From the NCBI GenBank assembly GCA_028703095.1, contig JAQVNO010000011.1, positions 1-32,579 of the forward strand: a stretch of 32,579 nucleotides of DNA, read 5' to 3'. Shown piece by piece: positions 13,804 to 23,192 of this stretch (positions are counted from its first letter, which is position 1; each line of letters opens with the position of its first letter). This DNA comes from Bacteroidales bacterium (GTDB taxonomy: Bacteria; Bacteroidota; Bacteroidia; Bacteroidales; WCHB1-69). The notes beneath the pieces are model-generated. The model was not told the DNA's origin. It ran no database searches and saw nothing but the letters and a program-made list of their open reading frames with translations. The translations under genes and the position numbers were made by a program.

Positions 13804-16800
13804 TTATTTCTGAATGGTCATTTTTTTTACTTTGCGTTCTCCCCTGTATGTGATACTATAATAATACATACCATTGCTAATAAGGAGAGTATTAATTTCT
13901 AAATAGTGATTGCCTGAATGAGCATGTATTGTTTTTTCAAATAGTGTCTGACCACTAATACTCATTAATTGAAAACAAATGCTTCCTTCTTGTGGAATAG
14001 AATAGGGGATAGATGTAGAATGAGATGCAGGGTTAGGAATATTTTGACCCACAGACCATTTATTTATCATAGCATTTACAATGGCAACATCATTATAAAT
14101 AGCACACGCAAGCTTTTCCAAGCTATTATTGTGTATGTCAGTATCATCGCCAATGGGTTCAATAGATGCTTTAATTGCATAGGTTTGTTGCGTGTTTTCT
14201 AAATTGGGAACCGTATATGATTTTGTGAATTCGTAGGAAAAAGTAGTGTAAGCTGTAATGCTTGTAATGGTATCGGAAATTAATTGAATTTGAGTGTTGG
14301 CACTGTCAATCCGAAGGTGTATTATAGCGTTTTCAATATCTACATTTCCTTTGTTTTCAATTAAAATTTTCGCGAACATTTGGGTTCGCCCACTGTCGCA
14401 AATTTCATTATAGGGACGTTGTATTTCCAATAGGCTGATATCAATAATAGGATCTAAATCAACACATGGTAGTAAATTAATTTTATTGTTGTTTGTATCA
14501 GCATCACAGGGATATACAGTTTTTATTGAAAAAGCATAATAGGGTTGAACAAAGGTAGCCATTGGAACTATATAAGGTTTGGTATATTTATGACTCATAG
14601 TGTCCCCGGCTTGAATGCTGGCGAATAGAGTGTCTAAGAGTTCAGGGTTTTTGTTTATACGTAATTGTAGCGGTATGTTGGTAATGGTAGTATTGCCGGA
14701 ATTTTTAATAAATAAAGTTATATATATGCTGTCTCCTACTTGTTTGCAATTTATTTGATCCACCCCCTGAATAGAATCTAATGATATGTCAGGAAATATT
14801 TTATATATTATTTTTGAAGTGTCGTTAGTTGTGTTACTGTCAATACTATGTATGTATGCTGTAAAATCATAAGTGAATCCGGTTAGGAAATCAAAAGAGG
14901 GATCAATAATTAACGTATCAGAAGCATATCCATACAGAGTGTCATTAGAGCTTAATGGATAAACATAATTTATGCTATCTGCATTACGAACACGTACAAT
15001 AACTTCGGAATTATTATTGAAAATTATATTTTGTTTTGTAAGGTTTTCCATTACTACTTTGATTGGTTGATTAGAAAAATCACATGAAGTGGAATTGTTG
15101 AAATCGGGAAGAAGTAAAGAAAGTCTCATATCTGAATATCCGGCAATACGAATTCGGTCTAAGCTTTGGTTTCCTCCACCAAAACTGGATGCCTCAAAAA
15201 TGATAGTAATACAGGTTTCATTTGCATAATACGATAAGTCGATTTCGTAGTATTTCCAACAGGGACCGGATGTACTTGGGTCAAATAATTGGAGTGATAT
15301 CAAAGGGATAGTTGTAAGTCCTTCATCCGTTGAAATTTTTACAATCATTAAATCCCTTGAATAGAGATTGTTATGAGCATACCAAAAACCTAAACGAGGT
15401 TGAATACCTGTAGTTAAATCTATTCCACTAAGGATAGCCTGTGATAGCGAACCTGTTTCTAAAGATCCTTGAAATTCGAGTCGTCCTGTTCCGTATACCG
15501 GACTAATGACAGGATTTGTTCCTGCAGTTGAAACAACATTCCAATTAACGTTTCCGGAAATGGATTTAATCAACAGTTCTGCCGGATATGTACTGAAATT
15601 AATATCATAAGGTAAAGCTATTTTGCTGATAACATATACACTGCGTATGGTATCATCGGACGGAATCGTGTCAATATTACACTCTAAATATAGGGTAATA
15701 TTGTAATTGCCATTGGCAAGTGTGGGAAGTAATTGGGTGATAGTAAATGTGTCCGTTTCACCTACGGTTAAATATCCCGTGTTTATTAACGTGTCCTTTT
15801 GATAATTGATTGCTCCGGTAACTTTTACAAATAATCGCATGGGATTAATAAAAAATTTGATTGTGTCGGTACCACTGTTTCGAATGCTCATTTGAATAGC
15901 ACTGAAATTAGATGAATTACACAAAGCTCCATTGGCTGAAATAGGACTGATAATAGCACTTGCTTCTAAATTATAACCTTCCCAAAATGGAACGGAATAA
16001 GCACCCATAGTAGTTAATGATGTACGGTAAGAACCATTGATGTCAGCATGTACATCCACCAATCGGGGGCATGTAAATAAATTATAATTAGATAGTTCAA
16101 GATTTATACTCGGATTAATAAAAGGGGGTTGCATACTAATGGAATGAGCATCTTGACCACTGGAAGATTGCCATGATGCGAGATTAAAGCTACCTCCTTG
16201 TAAGTTGTTGTAATCGGATGCCACAGAGCTACTGCTTATTGTTATAGGATGAAGATTTGTATTGTAAAATAAATTATTGTATAAAGTAGCAGCACCTGAA
16301 TAGATATGAAGACCTGCTCCATTAGCTATAGGTGTTGAAGTAAGAATCGAGTTATGATAAAAGTTAAATTTAGAAGTGTGTGCATACACAGCATAAGTAA
16401 TATTGCTTGAGGAATAAATCCTTATTTCATTGTTTTTTATTATAATAGGACTTGTGGATGTTTTGTTTATCTGCCAAAGATATAATCCATAAATATTTGT
16501 GGTCGATTGTGGTCGATTTATATATAATTTATTGCCAATTATTTCATTAGCATTTCCATATGAAATGCTAATACAGGATGAATTTATATGACCATCTGCA
16601 TTACGTGTATAAACTTTGTTATACGATATACTTTTCACATCTAAGTAAATTAAATATAAGCATGCATTATCTGCATTAATACAAGTATTACTATCTATAA
16701 TATAAGTTGTTGCGTAATTATTTAATGTGCCTCCATCAATGCGTAAGTTATTATATCCTCCATTCAAAACATTATTAATAATTCTAATGTTGTTTGCTAT

Positions 16801-18519
16801 CCCAGTGTTTGCTGATTTTAAAATGCCTATATTAGCATTAGTTGTTGCAACTGGATTAGCAAAGATATTACAATTTCTTATTTCTATATTATTAGCATTT
16901 CCTGTAAATTGAATAGCATATGTACCTCTGATAGAAACATCTAATGTTAAATTTGTTAGATAGATATTATTTGTGTTATTAAGTGTAAATAAAACTCCGG
17001 CTGTGTCATTTAATATGACACTATCTTTATGATTCGCTAAAGAAGTAATAATCAACGAATAATTCCCTAAATAATTGGCATAATTTGTTAGATCAATATT
17101 TTGAGTATAGGTTCCGTTTTCAATTTTAAAACAGATATCTCCGGTTATGCAATCTGCATTTGTTAGAGCATATAAAGCACTATTTATTGTTGTAAAATCA
17201 GCATTGGAACTATTCCCGATAATATAATCACCTTTTAATAAATATTGACAATTATATATAAAAAATATTATCGTGTCATCGTTAGTGATAGGGTCTTGCT
17301 TACCGTTAGGTAGCTTAACCCATATTTTTAATGTGTCGTAAGTTCCATAGTTGCCCGCGTTATAATTGCCCAAATTAACATTAGCATTAAAATCATCCGG
17401 TAAGTTACCTGTCCAAGAAACAGGGGTTTTCATCACTCCATTAACAGACCAATAAATTATAGCGGTATTTAAATTTAAGATTCCTTTATTCTTAATGGTT
17501 ACATTTATGAAATTAGAAGTGTTAGATTGCACTACACTATCCGGACTATTTATTCGATACATAGCCACAGAATTGGAATCAAAGGGAGGAAGCCTTTTTA
17601 TGTAAAATCCCGATTGTGATTGATTAGTATTTCCAAAGGTGTCGATTGCATGGATAGAATAAACGAGTTTTGTTCCAAATAAATATTGTGGAATAATAGC
17701 TGTCCACATTGTGTCCCCTCCAACAGAATGCATGGTAACAGAATCATATGTATAGGTGTTATTGAAAAACGCATTATATTTAAGTATGGGCGTATCTATA
17801 GGAGCCAATGTTCGTGATGCTACAATTGCTGTAATTGGGAAGGGTCCCGTATTGTATACGGTGTCATTAAACGTAGATACAAAAGATACAAGCGGAGGAA
17901 TGATAGGATTTACGGAAGCTAGTATTTGAAAGTCATCAATGAGCCATCCGTAGGCAAAATGGGTGCCGACAACATTCCCTCGTTTAATTTTAAAACGGAA
18001 TTGAACATTGGCATAAGAGACTTCGTTAGATACGTCAAATATTTCGTTTTGCCACCATGCGTTTGTTGGTGTTGCCATTAAATTTGAAGATTGCCAATTA
18101 CTATAACTAGAATCGTGGAAAACAGCATTCGTATATATTCCATTCCCTTGATATGAAGATGTTGGAATGCTCCGCCAAACAGCTCCCGAATAATTTTCTC
18201 TGTATTCAATCTGACAGGTATCATATTTGTTGACTTTACATATGTGATTGAATTTCAGATGTACATAGGCGTAATGAGTAAGGTCGTAAAAAGGAGTGGT
18301 TAACATAACAGAATCTCCGTTTAAGGCAGGCACATATCCAATATAGGATTTCTGGCCACTCATATGTAAATCGGCATTTGTTATCCATGAATAAGTAGGA
18401 TTTATGGTCCAATTATTTAATGTGCTTTCAAATGATTCATTGCAAATGGATATAATTTGAGCATGTATGTTAAATTGAAAAGGAAAATATATTAAGAGCC
18501 AGAGTATAATTCTTTTCAT
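13804..18519 (-). CDS. Large secreted protein with T9SS type A sorting domain
   Basis: The start chosen is the ATG at 18519 (1571 residues), where a signal peptide begins (MKRIILWLLIYFPF..., cleavage after His-Ala before Gln). Domains by appearance: a jelly-roll/MAM-like domain (about 25-210, ending Gly-Trp-Leu-Ile-Asp-Asp-Phe), an Ig/Fn3-like stretch with CARDB-like repeats (about 215-430), an Asn/Ile-rich right-handed beta-helix (about 440-780), a second jelly-roll domain (about 970-1130), three or more CARDB-like beta-sandwiches (about 1140-1490), and a C-terminal type A sorting signal (last 75 residues: Asn-Ile-Pro-Asn-Pro-Ala, ending Lys-Lys-Met-Thr-Ile-Gln-Lys). It is an exported adhesin-like or carbohydrate-related surface protein. 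No catalytic motif is evident. Confidence 0.88.
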   Translation of the reverse strand: MKRIILWLLIYFPFQFNIHAQIISICNESFESTLNNWTINPTYSWITNADLHMSGQKSYIGYVPALNGDSVMLTTPFYDLTHYAYVHLKFNHICKVNKYDTCQIEYRENYSGAVWRSIPTSSYQGNGIYTNAVFHDSSYSNWQSSNLMATPTNAWWQNEIFDVSNEVSYANVQFRFKIKRGNVVGTHFAYGWLIDDFQILASVNPIIPPLVSFVSTFNDTVYNTGPFPITAIVASRTLAPIDTPILKYNAFFNNTYTYDSVTMHSVGGDTMWTAIIPQYLFGTKLVYSIHAIDTFGNTNQSQSGFYIKRLPPFDSNSVAMYRINSPDSVVQSNTSNFINVTIKNKGILNLNTAIIYWSVNGVMKTPVSWTGNLPDDFNANVNLGNYNAGNYGTYDTLKIWVKLPNGKQDPITNDDTIIFFIYNCQYLLKGDYIIGNSSNADFTTINSALYALTNADCITGDICFKIENGTYTQNIDLTNYANYLGNYSLIITSLANHKDSVILNDTAGVLFTLNNTNNIYLTNLTLDVSIRGTYAIQFTGNANNIEIRNCNIFANPVATTNANIGILKSANTGIANNIRIINNVLNGGYNNLRIDGGTLNNYATTYIIDSNTCINADNACLYLIYLDVKSISYNKVYTRNADGHINSSCISISYGNANEIIGNKLYINRPQSTTNIYGLYLWQINKTSTSPIIIKNNEIRIYSSSNITYAVYAHTSKFNFYHNSILTSTPIANGAGLHIYSGAATLYNNLFYNTNLHPITISSSSVASDYNNLQGGSFNLASWQSSSGQDAHSISMQPPFINPSINLELSNYNLFTCPRLVDVHADINGSYRTSLTTMGAYSVPFWEGYNLEASAIISPISANGALCNSSNFSAIQMSIRNSGTDTIKFFINPMRLFVKVTGAINYQKDTLINTGYLTVGETDTFTITQLLPTLANGNYNITLYLECNIDTIPSDDTIRSVYVISKIALPYDINFSTYPAELLIKSISGNVNWNVVSTAGTNPVISPVYGTGRLEFQGSLETGSLSQAILSGIDLTTGIQPRLGFWYAHNNLYSRDLMIVKISTDEGLTTIPLISLQLFDPSTSGPCWKYYEIDLSYYANETCITIIFEASSFGGGNQSLDRIRIAGYSDMRLSLLLPDFNNSTSCDFSNQPIKVVMENLTKQNIIFNNNSEVIVRVRNADSINYVYPLSSNDTLYGYASDTLIIDPSFDFLTGFTYDFTAYIHSIDSNTTNDTSKIIYKIFPDISLDSIQGVDQINCKQVGDSIYITLFIKNSGNTTITNIPLQLRINKNPELLDTLFASIQAGDTMSHKYTKPYIVPMATFVQPYYAFSIKTVYPCDADTNNNKINLLPCVDLDPIIDISLLEIQRPYNEICDSGRTQMFAKILIENKGNVDIENAIIHLRIDSANTQIQLISDTITSITAYTTFSYEFTKSYTVPNLENTQQTYAIKASIEPIGDDTDIHNNSLEKLACAIYNDVAIVNAMINKWSVGQNIPNPASHSTSIPYSIPQEGSICFQLMSISGQTLFEKTIHAHSGNHYLEINTLLISNGMYYYSITYRGERKVKKMTIQK

Positions 18520-18546
18520 TAAATTTTTTTTAAGTATTTTAAGATG

Positions 18547-18554
18547 CAAAATTA
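18547..18554 (-). promoter_or_regulatory. -7 box for the large T9SS protein
   Basis: Minus-strand TAATTTTG is an exact TAnnTTTG, 28 nt before the ATG at 18519. It supports that ATG over one 21 codons upstream. It is divergent from the mpl promoter about 80 nt away. Confidence 0.45.
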
Positions 18555-18634
18555 CATATTTTTTAAACATGAGAAAATACAATGAAATATATTAAATATC
18601 GTTAATTAAAATATAGCATTTTAAACGTATAATG

Positions 18635-18642
18635 TATATTTG
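18635..18642 (+). promoter_or_regulatory. -7 box for the mpl-asmA-GNAT-mltG operon
   Basis: TATATTTG is an exact TAnnTTTG. Transcription would start near 18649, about 35 nt before the mpl ATG. No TTTG is seen at -33. Confidence 0.5.
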
Positions 18643-18683
18643 TAATCAAAATTTATTTACATAAAAATATAACTATTAACAAT

Positions 18684-20024
18684 ATGAACGTACATTTTAT
18701 TGCAATAGGAGGAAGTGCGATGCATAATTTAGCTATTTCTCTTACATTGAAAGGGTATAATGTGAGTGGTTCGGATGATGAAATTTTTGAACCTGCTGCC
18801 GGCAGATTGAAGAAATATTGTATTTTCCCCGATTCGATAGGGTGGAATAGCAATAGAATTACAAAAAATATTGATGCTGTCATACTTGGGATGCATGCCC
18901 GTGTTGATAATCCAGAATTAATAAAAGCAAAAGAATTAGGATTGAAAATATATTCTTATCCTGAATTTATTCACGATCAATCCAAGCTTAAAAAGCGGGT
19001 TGTGATAGGAGGAAGTCATGGTAAAACAACGATTACTTCCATGATTCTTCATGTATTGGATGCATGTAACCTTCCTTGTGATTATATGGTTGGAGCTCAA
19101 TTGGAAGGCTTTGAAGTTATGACTAAACTTACAGATGATGCATCATGTATCATTATCGAAGGAGATGAATATTTGACATCTCCTTTGGATAGACGTCCCA
19201 AATTCCATGTTTATAAACCGGATATAGGTCTTATCAGTGGCATTTCCTGGGATCATGTTAATGTTTTTCCAACCTTTGAGAATTATGTTGAGCAATTTCA
19301 GATTTTTGCAGATATGATTCCTTTGGAAGGGGCATTCATTTATTGCAACGAAGACCTACATTGTTTGAATATAGCTTCAAAGACAAAAACAAAGCATAAA
19401 ATACCATATGAATTGCCGGAATATCGCATAGAAAATGGCAAATATTACGTTCTTTTGCATGATAAAGAATATCCTTTACAAGTCTTTGGTAAACATAATT
19501 TGTTAAATGTAAATGCAGCTTGTCAGGTATGTGCTTGTTTAGGAATAGGCAATGATGAATTTTTTACAGCTATCCAAAGTTTTAAAGGAGCTTCAAAACG
19601 ATTGGAAAGAGTGTATGAAGATGCTGAAAAAGCAATGTATAAGGATTTTGCTCATTCCCCTTCAAAGTTAAAAGCTACTATTAATGCAGTTAAAGAAAAA
19701 TATCCTCACAGACAGTTGGTAGCTTGTGTTGAGTTGCATACGTTTAGTAGTTTAACCGGTGAATTTTTAAAACAATATGCTCATACAATGGATGAAGCCG
19801 ATGTTGCTATTGTTTATTTTAATCCGCATGCCATAGCTTTAAAAAAACTACCTCTAATTACGGAAGATATAGTTTTCGGAGCTTTTGCCGATAAAAAGTT
19901 AAATGTATTTCAAGATTCGAAAAAATTAAAAGAGTATTTATCGTCAATAGTGTGGAAAAATAAAAATTTGTTGATGATGAGTTCCGGTAATTTTGATGGA
20001 ATGAAATTTGAAGATTTATTTTAA
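18684..20024 (+). CDS. mpl: Mpl-type Mur ligase (UDP-MurNAc : murein tripeptide ligase)
   Basis: The protein has 446 residues. The N-terminal UDP-MurNAc domain opens His-Phe-Ile-Ala-Ile-Gly-Gly-Ser-Ala-Met and continues with Gly-Ser-Asp-Asp. The central ATPase loop is Gly-Gly-Ser-His-Gly-Lys-Thr-Thr (about 109-116), followed by the Mur-ligase Glu-Gly-Asp-Glu-Tyr and Ser-Trp-Asp-His-Val-Asn-Val-Phe-Pro-Thr. The C-terminal domain has Asp-Phe-Ala-His-Ser-Pro. The Gly-Ser-Ala-Met rather than Gly-Ile-Gly-Met start and the length fit Mpl better than MurC. It re-attaches recycled L-Ala-D-Glu-meso-DAP peptide to UDP-MurNAc in the cytoplasm. It is first in an envelope operon; its stop overlaps the next start (TAATG). 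Confidence 0.9.
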   Translation: MNVHFIAIGGSAMHNLAISLTLKGYNVSGSDDEIFEPAAGRLKKYCIFPDSIGWNSNRITKNIDAVILGMHARVDNPELIKAKELGLKIYSYPEFIHDQSKLKKRVVIGGSHGKTTITSMILHVLDACNLPCDYMVGAQLEGFEVMTKLTDDASCIIIEGDEYLTSPLDRRPKFHVYKPDIGLISGISWDHVNVFPTFENYVEQFQIFADMIPLEGAFIYCNEDLHCLNIASKTKTKHKIPYELPEYRIENGKYYVLLHDKEYPLQVFGKHNLLNVNAACQVCACLGIGNDEFFTAIQSFKGASKRLERVYEDAEKAMYKDFAHSPSKLKATINAVKEKYPHRQLVACVELHTFSSLTGEFLKQYAHTMDEADVAIVYFNPHAIALKKLPLITEDIVFGAFADKKLNVFQDSKKLKEYLSSIVWKNKNLLMMSSGNFDGMKFEDLF

Positions 20025-22636
20025 TGCCTATGGAAATCGATAATATTAATATAATCAATCATACGGAAAATACTCCTATGAAAAAGCATTCCTCTAAAAA
20101 GCTTTTTAAAAGAATTGTATTAATTTTTACAGCTATAATTGTTTTCTTGTTTATTGCAGCAACACTAATAGCATACATTTTTGAAGACAAAATTGCGGAT
20201 GTGGTATTAAAGGAATTGTATAAATCCATAAAAACGGAAGTCAATCATCAGGATGTATCGTTTAGTCTTATCCGTAAATTTCCCATGGCGTCTTTGGAAA
20301 TCAAACAAATGCAAGTCCAAGGATTAAGTGAAAAAAGAGATGTCTTATCCGCTGAGTATGTGTTTTTACAATTCAATATTTTCGATGTATTGACATCTAA
20401 TTTTAAGTTAAAACGTATCGAAATTAATAATGCCGTCCTTCGATTAAAAGTTTTTAAGGATGGGGTGGCAAATTGGGAGGTGTTTTATGAAAAAGATACT
20501 TCCGATACAGATTTTGCCCTTAATTTGAATGTTATTTTATTTCGAAAAATAAACGTAAGTTATGAAGATTTAAGTAATGATATTGCATTTGGACTTTCAG
20601 TTAAAGATTTAAATGCCAAAGGCGATTTTGCTAAACAAACCTTCGATTTGCATTTTTCTACTAATTTTATGTTGGATTCTTTGTTGGTAGATACTTCTTT
20701 TACATTAAAAAATAAAAAAATACTGGCTGTTACGGAAATAAGTATTGACACTGAACATCAAAAGTACCATCTGAAGCAAGGTGAAATAAGCATGGATAAA
20801 TTATTTTTTATAGCAGATGTGAATTTAAATAAAAAGAATGAAGTATGGCACTATGTCGTAAAAATGAATGCGAATGAGATTGTTTTAAAAGACATGTTGG
20901 TACACTTGCCGCTATCGATAAAAGAATCACTTCAATTGTATGATGTAGATGGTTTGTTGAATATTCAAATTAATGCCAAAGGTCAAACGGGAAGAAAAAA
21001 GGATTTAGATATAGCCTCTAATTTTATATTAAAAAAAGGAAAAGTAATCAATAAGGAAAATAATATTGGCTTAACGAATTTACAATTTATGGGAACATTT
21101 AAAAGCTCAAGCCTTAATGTTCTCAAAACGTCAGTTTTGGAGCTTGTAAACATAGACGCAATGTTAAATAGAAAAACAATTTCCGGAACTCTCCTTGTTA
21201 AAGATTTAACCGCACCTTTTGTGTCTGTGTCTCTTAAATCAGATGTTAATCTAGCAGATTGGCAAGGCTTTATGCCTAAAAATTACATATATAAAATGGA
21301 AGGAGATGCTAAAATTGATGCACAATTTCAAAATCAATTCAAAAAAACATCATCATTAACGGCAAGTGATTTTAAAACAGCTACTATAAAAGGAAATGTT
21401 GTTTTTTCAGATGTCTTAATGCAATTGGTCCAAGGAGAGACAGTTTTTAAAAATGTAAATGGAAAAATTGACTTTTCAAATCAACTTTTATTTTTAGATG
21501 ATTTGTCCGGAAGTATTAACGATAATAACTTTTTACTTAATGGTAAAGTTGAAAATTTCTTTGATTATTTGTTGGATTCATGCAGTACTATGACAATAGT
21601 AGCCAATGTTTCCTCTCCATATTTGAATTTTAATACGTTTCTAACACATAGTGAAAATTCAGAGCATAAGAAAAATGAAGATGCATTTGAACTTGTCTTT
21701 CCAAAACTTATAGATTTTAATTTTGTACTTAATGTCAATAAATTTGTTTTTGATAATTTTGAAGCTAAAAATATAAATTGTGAGGTAGTATTAAAAAATC
21801 ATATATTTTCTGTAAATGATTTGGTGTTAAAATCATTAGGAGGAATGGTTTACGCATCGGGTTATGTACAAGAACAAAAAGATAATTCTTTCATAATGTA
21901 TTGTAATGCCAAATTAAATAATACCGATGTAAAAAGTATGTTTCATTCATTTAATAATTTCGGTCAATCGGAAAATGGAATTACTGATAAAAATATCAGA
22001 GGAACAGCTTCCTCAACTATTCTTTTTAAAGCAAAGGCTACTAAAAATCTAGACATCTTGCCTGCAACTGTTGATGTCCTTGCTTCTATATCAATTGAAA
22101 ATGGACAACTCATCAATTTCAGACCTCTAGAGTCATTGTCAAAATTCGTGGAATTGGAAGATTTACGTAATATACGTTTTGCAACCTTAACAAATAAGAT
22201 TCAAATACGTAACGAAGTAATTACTATTCCGGAAATGGATATTAAAAATAATGCCATGAACCTTGTTTTATCCGGTAATCAAAATTTCGAAGGGGATATT
22301 AATTATTTTATAAAACTAAAGTTGAATGAATTATTGAAGAAAAAGAGGCAAAATAAGTTAAAGAGAGAAGAAGATTTCGGGGAGGTTGTAAGTGATGGAA
22401 CAGGGAATACTTACATTCATATTCTTGCTACCGGAAATTTAGATGATCCGAATTTTAAATTATCAAATCGTAAAGCGAATGCGGGTGCTAAGGAACAAAT
22501 TAAAGAACAAAAACAAGAAATTAAAACAATTTTTAAGTCAGAAAATGATAATACAAAAACAGAGAAACAAAAAGATAAAGAGTTAAACGACTATAAAAAG
22601 AAACCTTCGGAAATTGAAGTAGACGAAGATTGGTAA
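20024..22636 (+). CDS. AsmA-like envelope protein
   Basis: The protein has 870 residues. After a short cytoplasmic head comes one membrane helix (about 31-53), then a long periplasmic part of repeated beta-strands, as in the AsmA/YhdP/TamB-related bridge proteins. AsmA-like N-terminal features are visible (Ser-Leu-Ile-Arg-Lys-Phe-Pro-Met-Ala-Ser-Leu-Glu and a following Arg-Ile-Glu-Ile-Asn-Asn-Ala). The AsmA-2-like C-terminal part (about 660-790, with Ile-Glu-Asn-Gly-Gln-Leu-Ile-Asn-Phe) precedes a highly charged Lys/Glu tail. Such proteins are thought to carry lipids between membranes. The ATG at 20024 overlaps the mpl stop. Met4 and Met19 are alternative starts that would leave the helix intact. 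Confidence 0.85.
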   Translation: MPMEIDNINIINHTENTPMKKHSSKKLFKRIVLIFTAIIVFLFIAATLIAYIFEDKIADVVLKELYKSIKTEVNHQDVSFSLIRKFPMASLEIKQMQVQGLSEKRDVLSAEYVFLQFNIFDVLTSNFKLKRIEINNAVLRLKVFKDGVANWEVFYEKDTSDTDFALNLNVILFRKINVSYEDLSNDIAFGLSVKDLNAKGDFAKQTFDLHFSTNFMLDSLLVDTSFTLKNKKILAVTEISIDTEHQKYHLKQGEISMDKLFFIADVNLNKKNEVWHYVVKMNANEIVLKDMLVHLPLSIKESLQLYDVDGLLNIQINAKGQTGRKKDLDIASNFILKKGKVINKENNIGLTNLQFMGTFKSSSLNVLKTSVLELVNIDAMLNRKTISGTLLVKDLTAPFVSVSLKSDVNLADWQGFMPKNYIYKMEGDAKIDAQFQNQFKKTSSLTASDFKTATIKGNVVFSDVLMQLVQGETVFKNVNGKIDFSNQLLFLDDLSGSINDNNFLLNGKVENFFDYLLDSCSTMTIVANVSSPYLNFNTFLTHSENSEHKKNEDAFELVFPKLIDFNFVLNVNKFVFDNFEAKNINCEVVLKNHIFSVNDLVLKSLGGMVYASGYVQEQKDNSFIMYCNAKLNNTDVKSMFHSFNNFGQSENGITDKNIRGTASSTILFKAKATKNLDILPATVDVLASISIENGQLINFRPLESLSKFVELEDLRNIRFATLTNKIQIRNEVITIPEMDIKNNAMNLVLSGNQNFEGDINYFIKLKLNELLKKKRQNKLKREEDFGEVVSDGTGNTYIHILATGNLDDPNFKLSNRKANAGAKEQIKEQKQEIKTIFKSENDNTKTEKQKDKELNDYKKKPSEIEVDEDW

Positions 22637-22652
22637 TAATATATTTGAGAAA

Positions 22653-23171
22653 ATGAAAGGTAAAAAAGTTTTTTTAAGAGCAGTTGAAATGAACGATGCA
22701 GATGTATTGTATGTTATTGAAAATGAGGCTGAAGATTGGCGTTATAGTGATACCGTCAAGCCTTTTTCTCGTTTTGCAATGGAGCAATATGTGATAGAAG
22801 CTGCAACACAAGATATTTACACATCCAAACAGTTACGTTTGATGATTTGTGAAAACAAGAGCGATAAAGTAGTAGGATTAATCGATTTATACGATTTTAA
22901 TCCTTTGCATAAACGTGCCGGACTTGGAATATTGATTATAAAGGAATATAGACGAAAAGGTTATGCCCTTGAAACTTTGCAATTAATGATTGCATATGCT
23001 TTTAAAAGCTTGCAATTAAAACAATTATATTGTAATATAGGCGCTGATAATACAGTGAGCTTGTCTTTGTTTCAAAAAACAGGCTTTCAACAAAACGGTG
23101 TATTTAAATCGTGGCGTTATCTTGATAATGCTTGGAAAGATGAATTTTTTCTACAATTAATAGCGATTTAA
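22653..23171 (+). CDS. GNAT-family N-acetyltransferase (RimJ/RimL or SpeG-like)
   Basis: The protein has 172 residues. It begins Lys-Val-Phe-Leu-Arg-Ala-Val-Glu, the usual opening of the RimJ/RimL/SpeG branch. The acetyl-CoA loop is Arg-Arg-Lys-Gly-Tyr-Ala (about 108-113), preceded by the beta-4 strand Ala-Gly-Leu-Gly-Ile-Leu-Ile. Asn in Gly-Ala-Asp-Asn-Thr-Val-Ser and Phe-Gln-Lys-Thr-Gly-Phe are typical of the C-terminal half. The acceptor could be a polyamine, a protein N-terminus or a small molecule; the sequence does not say. It lies 16 nt after the AsmA-like gene and 21 nt before mltG, so it is probably co-transcribed with them. Confidence 0.88.
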   Translation: MKGKKVFLRAVEMNDADVLYVIENEAEDWRYSDTVKPFSRFAMEQYVIEAATQDIYTSKQLRLMICENKSDKVVGLIDLYDFNPLHKRAGLGILIIKEYRRKGYALETLQLMIAYAFKSLQLKQLYCNIGADNTVSLSLFQKTGFQQNGVFKSWRYLDNAWKDEFFLQLIAI

Positions 23172-23192
23172 TTATTCCAATTTACTATAAAA

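Noticed and set aside
16499-16518. Tandem 10-nt repeat GTGGTCGATT within the type A gene
   Set aside because: Only two copies inside a coding region that stays in frame with its surroundings; no sign of phase variation or a wider array.
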